This document shows, in pieces, positions 15,935-23,518 of a stretch of 64,000 nt of DNA. Location of the stretch: NCBI GenBank assembly GCA_036563665.1, contig DATCLY010000093.1, positions 124,001-188,000 of the forward strand. The letters are read 5' to 3'. Below the pieces are notes generated by a model. The model did no database searches and was not told the DNA's origin. It was given only the letters and a program-made list of their open reading frames with translations. How positions within the stretch are numbered: position 1 is the first letter of the stretch; each line of letters starts with the position of its first letter. The translations under genes and the position numbers were made by a program. The DNA comes from FEN-1219 sp036563665 (GTDB taxonomy: Bacteria > Pseudomonadota > Gammaproteobacteria > Steroidobacterales > Rariloculaceae).

Positions 15935-17224
15935 ATGACACTGACGCACAAGATTCTGATCGCGATGGCGGCCGGCGTGCTCGTCGGGCTGCCGTTCAGC
16001 CTCTTTCCCGACGCGCTCGCGTCTGCGAAGCCGGTCTTCGTGGACGGCGTGCTGCTCGTGGTGGGGCGGCTGTTCTTCGCGCTCCTGCAGGTCATCGTCG
16101 TGCCGCTGGTGCTCGTGTCGATCGTGGCCGGCGTCACGGCGCTCGGCGACCTGCGCTCCCTCGGCCGCATCGGCGCCAAGACGCTCGCCCTCTACCTGCT
16201 CACCACGGGCGCGGCCGCGGCGCTCGCGCTCATCGTGGGAAACGTGGTCGATCCGGGCGTGGGCTTCGAGGCGGGGCGCGTGGCGACCTACGAGGCGCGC
16301 GAGCCGCCCTCGCTCACGCAGGTGCTGATCGATCTCGTGCCCACCAATCCGGTGCGGGCGCTCGCCGAAGGGCAGATGCTGCAGATCATCGTGTTCGCGC
16401 TGCTGCTCGGCGTGGCGGTCAGTGCGGCGGGGGAGGCGGGTAAGCGCGTCGCGCGCGCCTTCGACGACTTCAACGAGGTGATGCTCCGGCTCGTCGGCAT
16501 CGTGATTCGCGCGGCGCCGCTCGGCGTGTTCGCGCTGATCGGCCGCACCTTCGCGGATCAGGGCCTCGACGCGTTCGCCCCGCTCGCCGCCTATTTCGCG
16601 GCCGTGGTCGTCGCGCTCGCGGCGCACGCCGGGCTCGTCTACAGCGGCCTGCTCCGGCTCGCGGGGCTGCGCGTGCGCACCTTCCTCGCGAAGACGCGCG
16701 CCGTCATGGTGTTCGCGTTCAGCACCTCGTCGAGCAACGCTACGATTCCCGTGACGCTGTCCACGATGGAGAAACGGCTCGGCGTGCCGAACGAGGTGGC
16801 GGCGTTCTGCGCGCCCGTGGGCGCCACCGTCAACATGGACGGCACGGCCATCATGCAAGGCGTCGCCACCGTGTTCGTCGCGAACGTGTACGGCGTGCCG
16901 CTCGGCTTCGGCGACTACATCGCCGTGATCCTCACGGCGACGCTCGCCTCGATCGGCACGGCCGGGGTGCCCGGCGTGGGCCTCGTGATGCTCGCCATGG
17001 TGCTCGGGCAGGTCGGCTTGCCGGTGGAGGGGATCGGGCTGATCATTGGGGTCGATCGCCTGCTCGATATGCTGCGGACGGCCGTCAACGTGCTGGGCGA
17101 CTGCGTCGTCGCCTGTCTCGTGGCGCGCTCCGAGCGCACGCTGGATCTCGCGATGTTCGCGGCGAGCGCACCGATCGAGGTCGCGGACGGGATTGCATCC
17201 GAGCCGGCCCGAGACCCGCGGTGA
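15935..17224 (+). CDS. Dicarboxylate/amino acid:cation symporter (DAACS family)
   Basis: A 429-residue inner membrane transporter of the GltP/DctA/SstT class with about eight membrane helices plus two re-entrant loops. Signature stretches are VFAFSTSSSNATIPVTL (HP1 serine-rich loop), GATVNMDGTAIMQG (TM7 NMDGT motif, cation and substrate binding) and IGTAGVPGVGLVMLAMVL (HP2), followed by GVDRLLDMLRTAVNVLGD. These residues define Na+- or H+-coupled uptake of C4-dicarboxylates or acidic/neutral amino acids. The start at 15935 (MTLTHKILIAM) begins the first helix. It overlaps proC by four bases (GTGA). Confidence 0.92.
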   Translation: MTLTHKILIAMAAGVLVGLPFSLFPDALASAKPVFVDGVLLVVGRLFFALLQVIVVPLVLVSIVAGVTALGDLRSLGRIGAKTLALYLLTTGAAAALALIVGNVVDPGVGFEAGRVATYEAREPPSLTQVLIDLVPTNPVRALAEGQMLQIIVFALLLGVAVSAAGEAGKRVARAFDDFNEVMLRLVGIVIRAAPLGVFALIGRTFADQGLDAFAPLAAYFAAVVVALAAHAGLVYSGLLRLAGLRVRTFLAKTRAVMVFAFSTSSSNATIPVTLSTMEKRLGVPNEVAAFCAPVGATVNMDGTAIMQGVATVFVANVYGVPLGFGDYIAVILTATLASIGTAGVPGVGLVMLAMVLGQVGLPVEGIGLIIGVDRLLDMLRTAVNVLGDCVVACLVARSERTLDLAMFAASAPIEVADGIASEPARDPR

Positions 17225-18069
17225 GCGGCGAAGGTGCGGGAGTCGACGTGCAACGAGATCTGCGCATTCTGTTGATCGGGTTCGGAAACATGGGCCGCGC
17301 GCTGGCGGAGGGCTGGCTCGCGCGCGGCGTTGCGCCCTCCGTCGTCCGCGTGGTGGACCCGCAGCCCGCTGCGCGGCAAGCGGCGGCGGCGATGGGGCTC
17401 GCCGCGCACGCGGAAGCCCCGGGGCCGCGTGAGCCCGCCGACGTGGTGGTCGTGGCGGTGAAGCCCCCGCAGGTGGAGGAGGTGCTGCGGCGTTGCCGCG
17501 ACCTTCCCGCCCCGTCGGGCCGGCCCGTGTTCCTGTCGATCGCAGCCGGCAAGACGCTCGCGCACATGCTGGCCGCGCTCGGCAACGATGCCGCCGCCGT
17601 GCGCGCCATGCCGAACACGCCGGCCGCCGTGGGCAAGGGCATGACCGTGCTCACGGCGAGCCCCGCCGTCACGGCGGCGCAGCGGGACATCTGCACGGAG
17701 CTGCTCGCGGCCGTGGGCACGGTCGACTGGGTGGACGACGAGCGCCTCATGGACGCGGTCACCGCGGTCTCGGGCAGCGGACCCGCGTACGTGTTCCTGC
17801 TGATCGAGAGCCTCGAGGCAGCGGCCGCCGATGCGGGCCTCTCCCCGGCGCTGGCCCGCAAGCTCGCCGTGGCCACCGTGGCGGGCGCCGGCGCCTATGC
17901 CGAGGCGTCCGGCGAGCCGGCCGCCACGCTGCGCGCCCGCGTGACGAGCCCGGGCGGCACCACCCAGGCCGCGCTGGCCGTGCTCATGGCCGACGACGGG
18001 CTGCCCGAGCTCATGAAGCGCGCCGTGCGGGCGGCGGCCGCCCGCAGCCGCGAGCTCGCGGCCGAGTAG
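17221..18069 (+). CDS. proC: Pyrroline-5-carboxylate reductase
   Basis: A 282-residue ProC. The N-terminal Rossmann domain has IGFGNMGRALAEGW and then VVVAVKPPQVEEVL. The central RAMPNTPAAVGKGMTVL and the C-terminal dimer/active-site signature SGSGPAYVFLLIESLEAAA and TVAGAGAYAEAS, with ARVTSPGGTTQAAL, are diagnostic. It catalyses the NAD(P)H-dependent last step of proline synthesis in the cytosol. The GTG at 17221 overlaps the symporter stop. A second GTG at 17248 has GGGAG five bases upstream and would give MQRDLRILLIG, and may be the real start. Confidence 0.93.
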   Translation: MSGEGAGVDVQRDLRILLIGFGNMGRALAEGWLARGVAPSVVRVVDPQPAARQAAAAMGLAAHAEAPGPREPADVVVVAVKPPQVEEVLRRCRDLPAPSGRPVFLSIAAGKTLAHMLAALGNDAAAVRAMPNTPAAVGKGMTVLTASPAVTAAQRDICTELLAAVGTVDWVDDERLMDAVTAVSGSGPAYVFLLIESLEAAAADAGLSPALARKLAVATVAGAGAYAEASGEPAATLRARVTSPGGTTQAALAVLMADDGLPELMKRAVRAAAARSRELAAE

Positions 18070-18077
18070 GAGAAGGC

Positions 18078-18536
18078 ATGCCGGGCTATTACTTCGAGGA
18101 GTTCGAGGTGGGGCGGGTGTACCGACACGCCATCCGCCGCACCATCACCGAGACGGATAACGTGCTGTTCAGCACGCTCACCCACAACCCGGCGCCCCTG
18201 CATCTCGACCGCGAGTACATGCGAACCCAGTCGGAGTTCGGGCAGCCGCTGGTGAACAGCTTCTTCACCCTGGGGCTCATCGTCGGCATCTCGATCAACG
18301 ACATCACGCTGGGCACCACGGTGGCCAACCTCGGCATCGAGGAGGCCCGCTTCCCGAACCCGCTGTTCGTGGGCGACACCGTGCACGTGGAGACCGAGGT
18401 CATCGCCGTGCGCCCCAGCCGGTCGCGGCCGGCCAACGGCATCGTGACCCTGGAGCACCGGGGCTTCAACCAGCACGACGTCCTGATCGCCACCTGCCGG
18501 CGGGCGGTGCTCATGTTGCGAAAACCGGCCAGTTGA
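18078..18536 (+). CDS. MaoC-like hot-dog dehydratase
   Basis: A 152-residue single hot-dog protein of the MaoC/(R)-enoyl-CoA hydratase group. It has the family pattern LTHNPAPLHLDREYM (catalytic Asn/His region), FGQPLVNSFFTLGLIVGISI, NLGIEEARFPNPLFVGDTV and a final CRRAVLMLRKP. It would hydrate or dehydrate acyl-CoA thioesters, similar to mesaconyl-CoA/2-methylfumaryl-CoA hydratase-like members. The exact acyl chain is unknown. AGGAGAAGG precedes the ATG, 8 bp after proC, so the symporter-proC-maoC genes probably form one transcript. Confidence 0.85.
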   Translation: MPGYYFEEFEVGRVYRHAIRRTITETDNVLFSTLTHNPAPLHLDREYMRTQSEFGQPLVNSFFTLGLIVGISINDITLGTTVANLGIEEARFPNPLFVGDTVHVETEVIAVRPSRSRPANGIVTLEHRGFNQHDVLIATCRRAVLMLRKPAS

Positions 18537-18580
18537 CGGCTCTAACCCCCGGCCGGCGCTCGAAATTCGTGACGCGCGCG

Positions 18581-18609
18581 CTTGTATTCCGGCTTACAAG
18601 TGTCAGAAT
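18581..18609 (+). promoter_or_regulatory. Inverted repeat and candidate promoter before the GGDEF-EAL gene
   Basis: CTTGTA (18581-18586) and TACAAG (18595-18600) form a 6-bp inverted pair with an 8-bp spacer. The left arm overlaps a possible -35 TTGTAT (18582-18587). A weak -10 CAGAAT (18604-18609) follows after 16 bp. It may be an operator for an unknown regulator. Confidence 0.35.
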
Positions 18610-18668
18610 GGCGCCGGTTTCGAGGCGGCCGCCCATGCAAGGCAAGGAGCGACCGGACAGTGGGGACT

Positions 18669-21335
18669 ATGGCTGAAGGCGAAGCGGCGAGCGACGCGGC
18701 GGTCTCCGCAGACGCGGAGGTCGGCACCCCCGTGCGCCGCGGCGGCGGCCGGCAGGCCGGTCTCGACCTGATCTGCACCAAGGTCGCCGTCGACTTCCAG
18801 AGCATGTCGGTCAACACGGCCGACGAGCGCATCAAGGAAGGCCTCCAGGCCCTCACGGACGTCTGCAAGGCCGACGCGGTGTTCGTCGCGCTCATGGACC
18901 GCGACGGGCATACGTTCGAGAAGGTCCACTGCGGCCGCTCGATGTTCTCGCTCTGCAACCCCGAGGTGCTCGTCGGCCGCTCGCTGGACGACTTCCCGTG
19001 GATCAAGAGCCGTCTCGAGCACCTGCGGCTGCTCGAGATCCGCGACACCGCGAGGCCCCCCCTGGCGCAGCGCGCCGACGCCGAGCGGCTGGCGAGCCTG
19101 AACGTCGCGTCGCTGTTGATCCTGGGCTTCAACATCCGCGGCCGCCTGGGCGGCGTCCTGGGCGTCGCGAGCGCATCCCCGGAGCCCGCGTGGGACGCGG
19201 ACCTCCACCTCGCCCTCAAGCTCGTGGGCGTGAGCTGCGCCACGGGGCTCGAGCGCATCCAGCTGCAGGAAGATCTCTTCACGGTGCAGGAGCGCGACCG
19301 CCTGGTCACGAACACGGCCAACGACGGGCTGTGGGACTACGACGTGCGCGAGAACTCGATGTATTTCTCGCCACGCTGGCGCGCCATGCTCGGCTACAAG
19401 GACGACGACGAGATCCCCGAGTGGCGCCTGCTCGTGCACCCCGACGACCTCGCGCAGGTGCAGCAGGGCTTGCGGGACCACATCGAGGGCCGCACCGAGC
19501 TCTTCGAGAGCGTGCATCGGATGCGGCACGCGAACGGCGAGTGGCGCTGGATCCAGAGCCGCGTGCGCGGGCGCGTGGACGAGCACGGCAGGCTCAAGCG
19601 GCTCGTGGGCGTCGAAACCGACATCACCGAGCGCAAGCTCTACGAGGAGGCGCTGTTCCGCGAGAAGGAGAGCGCACAGATCACGCTGCAGTCGATCGGC
19701 GACGGCGTGGTCACCACCGACGCGCAGGCGCTCGTGCAGTATCTGAATCCGGTGGCGTCGGAGCTCACGGGCTGGAAGCTCGACGACGCCGTGGGGCGCC
19801 CCATCGACGAGATCTTCCGCGGCTTCCACGAGGAGACCTGCGAGCCGGTCGAGAACCCCGTGGCGGTGGCCATGCGCCGCAACCGCCCCGTGAAGTCCGT
19901 GCGGCCCACGCTGCTGATCCGCCGCGACGGCAACGAGCTCTACATCGAGAGCACGGCCGCGCCCATCCGCGATCCGAACGGCAACGTCACGGGCGGCGTG
20001 CTCGTGTTCCACGACGTGTCGGAGTCGCGCGAGCTGAACCGCAGGCTCTCGTACGCGGCGAGCCACGACATCCTCACCGAGCTCGTGAACCGCCGCGAGT
20101 TCGAGAACCGGCTGCAGCGGGCGTTGAAGAGCGCCAAGGCGCGCGAGACGTCGTACGCGGTGCTGTACATCGACCTCGATCAGTTCAAGATCGTGAACGA
20201 CGCGTGCGGCCACAGCGCGGGCGACGCGCTGCTCAAGCAGATCGCGGCGCTGCTCAAGTCCAAGATCCGCTGGCGCGACACGCTGGCGCGGCTCGGCGGC
20301 GACGAGTTCGGCGTGCTGCTCGAGAGCTGCACGATGGAAGAGGCCATGCGCACGGCCGAGAGCCTGCGCGACATCATCAACGAGTTCCGCTTCGTGTGGG
20401 ACGAGCGCACGTTCCGCCTCGGCGCGAGCATCGGCGTGGTGCCGATCACGCCCGCCACGGACGACGTGGCGGCGTTGCTGTCGGCGGCCGACAGCGCCTG
20501 CGCGGCGGCGAAGGAGGCGGGCCGGAACCGCGTTTACAGCTACCAGGAGAACGACATCGACCTGATGAAGCGGCGCAAGGAGATGCAGTGGGCCGCTCGC
20601 ATCAGCAACGCGCTCGAGGAGAACCGCTTCGAGCTCTTCCGCCAGACCATCCAGCCGCTGCAGCCCGGGCTCGACACGGGGGCTCACTACGAGCTGCTGC
20701 TGCGCATGCGTGACGAGCAGGGCATGCTCGTCTCGCCGGATCTGTTCATCGCCGCCGCGGAGCGCTACGGCCTGACGCCATCGATCGACCGGTGGGTGAT
20801 CACGCAGGCGTTCCGCTGGCTCGTGTCGGAGGCGGACGAGCGCGAGCGGCTCGCGCTCTGCTCGATCAACCTCTCGGGGCAGAGCCTCGCCGACGAGAAG
20901 TTCCTGCCATTCGTGATCGATCAGTTCCAGAAGAGCGGCTTGAGCGGCAGCTGCATCTGCTTCGAGATCACGGAGACCGCGGCCATCGCGAGCTACTCGC
21001 AGGCCAACCGCTTCATCCACGCGCTGAAGGAGCTCGGCTGCAAGTTCGCGCTCGACGACTTCGGCACGGGCCTCTCGTCGTTCGGCTACCTGAAGCACTT
21101 CCCCGTGGATTTCCTCAAGATCGACGGCAGCTTCGTCAAGGAGATCCTGCACGACCCCATCGACCGCGAGATGGTGCGCTCGATCAACGAGATCGGCCAC
21201 CTGACCGGCAAGCAGACCATCGCCGAGTTCGCCGAGAACCAGGAGATCATCACGATGCTGCGCGGCATGGGCGTGGACTACGCCCAAGGGTACGGCGTCT
21301 CGGAGCCCAAGCGGCTGCTGCAAGCGGTGGCGTGA
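18669..21335 (+). CDS. GAF-PAS-PAS-GGDEF-EAL cyclic-di-GMP signalling protein
   Basis: An 888-residue soluble multidomain protein. A GAF domain spans about residues 33-190 and PAS with PAC about 208-325 (ANDGLWDYDVRENSMYFSPR). A second PAS spans about 335-455, GGDEF about 465-625 with an intact LGGDEFG at 543-547, and EAL about 640-885. In the EAL domain the signature reads ELL at 675-677. The later catalytic blocks are kept: CFEITETAA, FALDDFGTGLSSFGYL (Asp796-797), FLKIDGSFVK and AEFAENQE. Both c-di-GMP synthesis and hydrolysis are possible, and activity needs testing. The input signal is unknown; no transmembrane segment is present. The ATG at 18669 has a GGGGA run upstream. Confidence 0.93.
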   Translation: MAEGEAASDAAVSADAEVGTPVRRGGGRQAGLDLICTKVAVDFQSMSVNTADERIKEGLQALTDVCKADAVFVALMDRDGHTFEKVHCGRSMFSLCNPEVLVGRSLDDFPWIKSRLEHLRLLEIRDTARPPLAQRADAERLASLNVASLLILGFNIRGRLGGVLGVASASPEPAWDADLHLALKLVGVSCATGLERIQLQEDLFTVQERDRLVTNTANDGLWDYDVRENSMYFSPRWRAMLGYKDDDEIPEWRLLVHPDDLAQVQQGLRDHIEGRTELFESVHRMRHANGEWRWIQSRVRGRVDEHGRLKRLVGVETDITERKLYEEALFREKESAQITLQSIGDGVVTTDAQALVQYLNPVASELTGWKLDDAVGRPIDEIFRGFHEETCEPVENPVAVAMRRNRPVKSVRPTLLIRRDGNELYIESTAAPIRDPNGNVTGGVLVFHDVSESRELNRRLSYAASHDILTELVNRREFENRLQRALKSAKARETSYAVLYIDLDQFKIVNDACGHSAGDALLKQIAALLKSKIRWRDTLARLGGDEFGVLLESCTMEEAMRTAESLRDIINEFRFVWDERTFRLGASIGVVPITPATDDVAALLSAADSACAAAKEAGRNRVYSYQENDIDLMKRRKEMQWAARISNALEENRFELFRQTIQPLQPGLDTGAHYELLLRMRDEQGMLVSPDLFIAAAERYGLTPSIDRWVITQAFRWLVSEADERERLALCSINLSGQSLADEKFLPFVIDQFQKSGLSGSCICFEITETAAIASYSQANRFIHALKELGCKFALDDFGTGLSSFGYLKHFPVDFLKIDGSFVKEILHDPIDREMVRSINEIGHLTGKQTIAEFAENQEIITMLRGMGVDYAQGYGVSEPKRLLQAVA

Positions 21336-21342
21336 CGCGCCG

Positions 21343-21534
21343 TCAGCGCCGCTTGCGCCACAGGACGAACCACGCCAGCAAGTAGAACGCGCCGCCCGTC
21401 GTCACCCCGCTCAGCACCGCCAATATCACGGCTTCGAGGAGCGGCTCCGTGGAGGTCGCGACGAGACCGCTGACGATGCTGCAGAGCGTCAACGAGAGCC
21501 ACGTCAGGAAATCTTCGCGGTTCCACGGGCGCAT
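21343..21534 (-). CDS. Small two-helix membrane protein, candidate immunity protein
   Basis: A 63-residue protein with two hydrophobic segments, about 10-30 (LTWLSLTLCSIVSGLVATS) and about 34-59 (AVILAVLSGVTTGGAFYLLAWFVLW), and a basic C-terminus WRKRR. I recognise no family. It lies 68 bp downstream of the double-glycine peptide gene on the same strand, with GGAG before the ATG. Size, topology and position match what is usual for immunity proteins of class II bacteriocins, but no homology is claimed. It could also be an unrelated membrane peptide. Confidence 0.6.
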   Translation of the reverse strand: MRPWNREDFLTWLSLTLCSIVSGLVATSTEPLLEAVILAVLSGVTTGGAFYLLAWFVLWRKRR

Positions 21535-21602
21535 CTCGGCTCCGGCTCACTCGTGTGGTCGGGAAAGACGGGTGGCGGAGCGCGCGCCGCCACCCTTGGT
21601 TG

Positions 21603-21830
21603 TCAGAAGCAGTAGTTCCAAAGATCCAGGACGATGTAGCTCGCCCCCGCGGTGAGGGCGCCGGCCAACGCCCCCGTCGGCGCGCCGACGACCGTGAGGG
21701 AGCCCATCATGGCGCCCGCGACGGCGCCGCCGAGCATGTGACCGCCGAGCTCCGTCCACGTGAATCCCCCGGCGACCTGCGCGACTTCCTCCGCGCTGAG
21801 CTCCCTGATGCTGCTTGCTGCGCACTCCAT
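21603..21830 (-). CDS. Double-glycine-leader peptide, bacteriocin-like precursor
   Basis: A 75-residue peptide. Residues 1-22 are a leader whose end ELSAEEVAQVAGG fits the LSxxELxxIxGG consensus: Leu -12, Ser -11, Glu -8, Val -7, Val -4, Gly -2, Gly -1. The predicted core of 53 residues starts FTWTELGGHMLGG. It is rich in Gly and Ala with GxxxG-type spacing (GGAVAGAMMG, GALAGALTAG), ends LDLWNYCF and has one Cys. Such cores form membrane helices in class IIb bacteriocins and related microcins. The ribosome-binding site AAGGAGGAG (21836-21844) is the strongest nearby. No ABC transporter/C39 peptidase is in the window, so export would need a gene elsewhere or another route. Confidence 0.75.
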   Translation of the reverse strand: MECAASSIRELSAEEVAQVAGGFTWTELGGHMLGGAVAGAMMGSLTVVGAPTGALAGALTAGASYIVLDLWNYCF

Positions 21831-21889
21831 GCTGGCTCCTCCTTGCCCTGGTGAAACCTGCCCGTTCCTCCTGGAGCGGGTCCAACGGA

Positions 21890-23299
21890 TTACACGCGAA
21901 GGAGGGCGTGGACGCAGCCTGCGAAACTCGCGCTTTCGCGGTCATTCACGCGATCGCGCCCGGGGTCGGAGGAACGGACGCGCACGCGGCGGAACGCGCT
22001 CAGCCCGAGCATGAGCGCGGCCTCTCCGCCCGCGCGGAAGAACGCGAGCGAGAGCTGCGGCAGCGGCGAGCGCAGCACGAAGCCGCGGACGGCGTCGCGC
22101 TCGAGGTCGACGGCGAGCGTCGGTCCTCCCTGCTCGCGCCCGATCTCGCAGCGCAGCCCGGCGCCCACCGCGGACACGGCGACGACGCCGCGTCCGGGGC
22201 CGATGTAGACGCCGGTCCAGTCGCCGGGCTCGAAATCGAGCCGGGGCGCCGGGACCTCTGGCTCCGGGATGCGCAGCACGTCGCGATAGAGGGCTTCGAG
22301 CAGCCGGTCGCGCAGCGGCGGCGACACGGCGTTCATCCCCACCGCGGCCGCGATGCCGGTCGCGGGGTCGAAGCGCAGCGCGACGCACTGCCCGCGCGTG
22401 AGGCCGGTAGCGCCGTAGCGGCCGCCGCGCAGGTGGGCGGCGCCGAGCCCGAACGCGGTCGGCAGCAGCTCGCTCAGCGGACCGCCGAATGCCGGCGGCA
22501 GGCGGATGGCCTCGCGCACGAGGAGGCCGACGGAGGCACGCGACAGCCAGGCGCAGCGGCCGCGTCCCGCTTCGACTGCCGCGCGGGCGATCGCGGCGAG
22601 GTCGCGCGCCGACAACGTGAAGCTCGAGAATGCAGGCACCCAGAAGGGGCTCGGGGCCGCCACCGGCGCGAGCGGCGCGAGCCTGCCCAACGCCGCGTCG
22701 TACTCGTGGTGCCCGGCGCTCGAGCCGTCGCCGAGCGATCCGGGCACGATCTCGAGCGGCTCGAGCACGCGGTCCCGCACGAGCGCGAGACAGGGCGTTC
22801 CCGTGACGCGCTCCAGCACCGCCCCGAGCAGCACTGCCTCGGTGTGCTCGTAGGAGAAGGCCGTGCCCGGCTCGAAGAGCTGCGGCGCGGCGCGCAGATA
22901 GGCGACGAACGACGGCCAATCGAGCGAGCGCGTCTGCGGGTCGAGGATGCTCGTGCCGCGATAGCCGCTCGTGTGCGACAGCAGGTGCTCGACGCGCACC
23001 TTCGCGCCGACCGTGCTCCCGCGCAGCTCCGGCAGGTAGTCGCGGAGCGGCGCGTCGAGCGTGAGCGCGCGCGTGTGATGGAGCTCGAGCGCCACGAGCG
23101 CGAGCAGCAGCTTGGTCACGCAGCCGGCGTGGAAGCGGTGGGCGGGCCCGAGCGGCGCATCGGCGCCGAGCGCGCGCACGCCCGCGCAAGCCTCCGCCGC
23201 TCCGCGGTCGGTGGACAGCGCGACGGCGATGCCCGGGACGCCGCTCTGGCGTTGCACCGCCGCGGTGAACGCGCGGAGCTCCTGTCGTATCGCCTCCAT
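21890..23299 (-). CDS. Beta-lactamase-fold hydrolase with Cys in place of the catalytic Ser
   Basis: A 469-residue protein of the serine beta-lactamase/class C-like esterase fold, without a signal peptide. The landmark RVEHLLSHTSGY (102-113) fixes the family. The SxxK motif reads Cys60-Val-Thr-Lys63 (codon TGC). The YxN position reads Tyr150-Glu-His152, and the usual HTG near the third strand reads Gly296-Ala-Thr-Gly299. Thus the nucleophile is a Cys and the second and third motifs are changed too. About 80 C-terminal residues form a lipocalin-like extra domain. It is 59 bp upstream of the double-glycine peptide on the same strand. Function is unknown: a thiol hydrolase or peptidase is possible, as is a binding-only protein. 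Confidence 0.82.
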   Translation of the reverse strand: MEAIRQELRAFTAAVQRQSGVPGIAVALSTDRGAAEACAGVRALGADAPLGPAHRFHAGCVTKLLLALVALELHHTRALTLDAPLRDYLPELRGSTVGAKVRVEHLLSHTSGYRGTSILDPQTRSLDWPSFVAYLRAAPQLFEPGTAFSYEHTEAVLLGAVLERVTGTPCLALVRDRVLEPLEIVPGSLGDGSSAGHHEYDAALGRLAPLAPVAAPSPFWVPAFSSFTLSARDLAAIARAAVEAGRGRCAWLSRASVGLLVREAIRLPPAFGGPLSELLPTAFGLGAAHLRGGRYGATGLTRGQCVALRFDPATGIAAAVGMNAVSPPLRDRLLEALYRDVLRIPEPEVPAPRLDFEPGDWTGVYIGPGRGVVAVSAVGAGLRCEIGREQGGPTLAVDLERDAVRGFVLRSPLPQLSLAFFRAGGEAALMLGLSAFRRVRVRSSDPGRDRVNDRESASFAGCVHALLRV

Positions 23300-23518
23300 G
23301 CGACTGCCCTCCGTCTCCCGCGCGATTGTGGGACGCGCGAGCCGGAGGATCAGGCGGCGTTTCGCGCCCGTCCCGCCAAGAACTGCGTGGCGTACCCCGT
23401 TTCTGCGCGAAGCGCCCGACTTAGCCGCGCCGCAAGCAACGGCGGCGTGGCTCGCATGTGCCTCGCGGCCTGATAACTCGTCGCGTGCGTCTCTGAAGAC
23501 CGCGGAAAGAACGTTTTC

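Noticed and set aside
18603..21323. A 906-codon open frame antisense to the GGDEF-EAL gene
   Set aside because: It mirrors the real gene codon by codon and is rich in His, Arg, Val and Ala with no domain. In GC-rich DNA such antisense frames stay open by chance.
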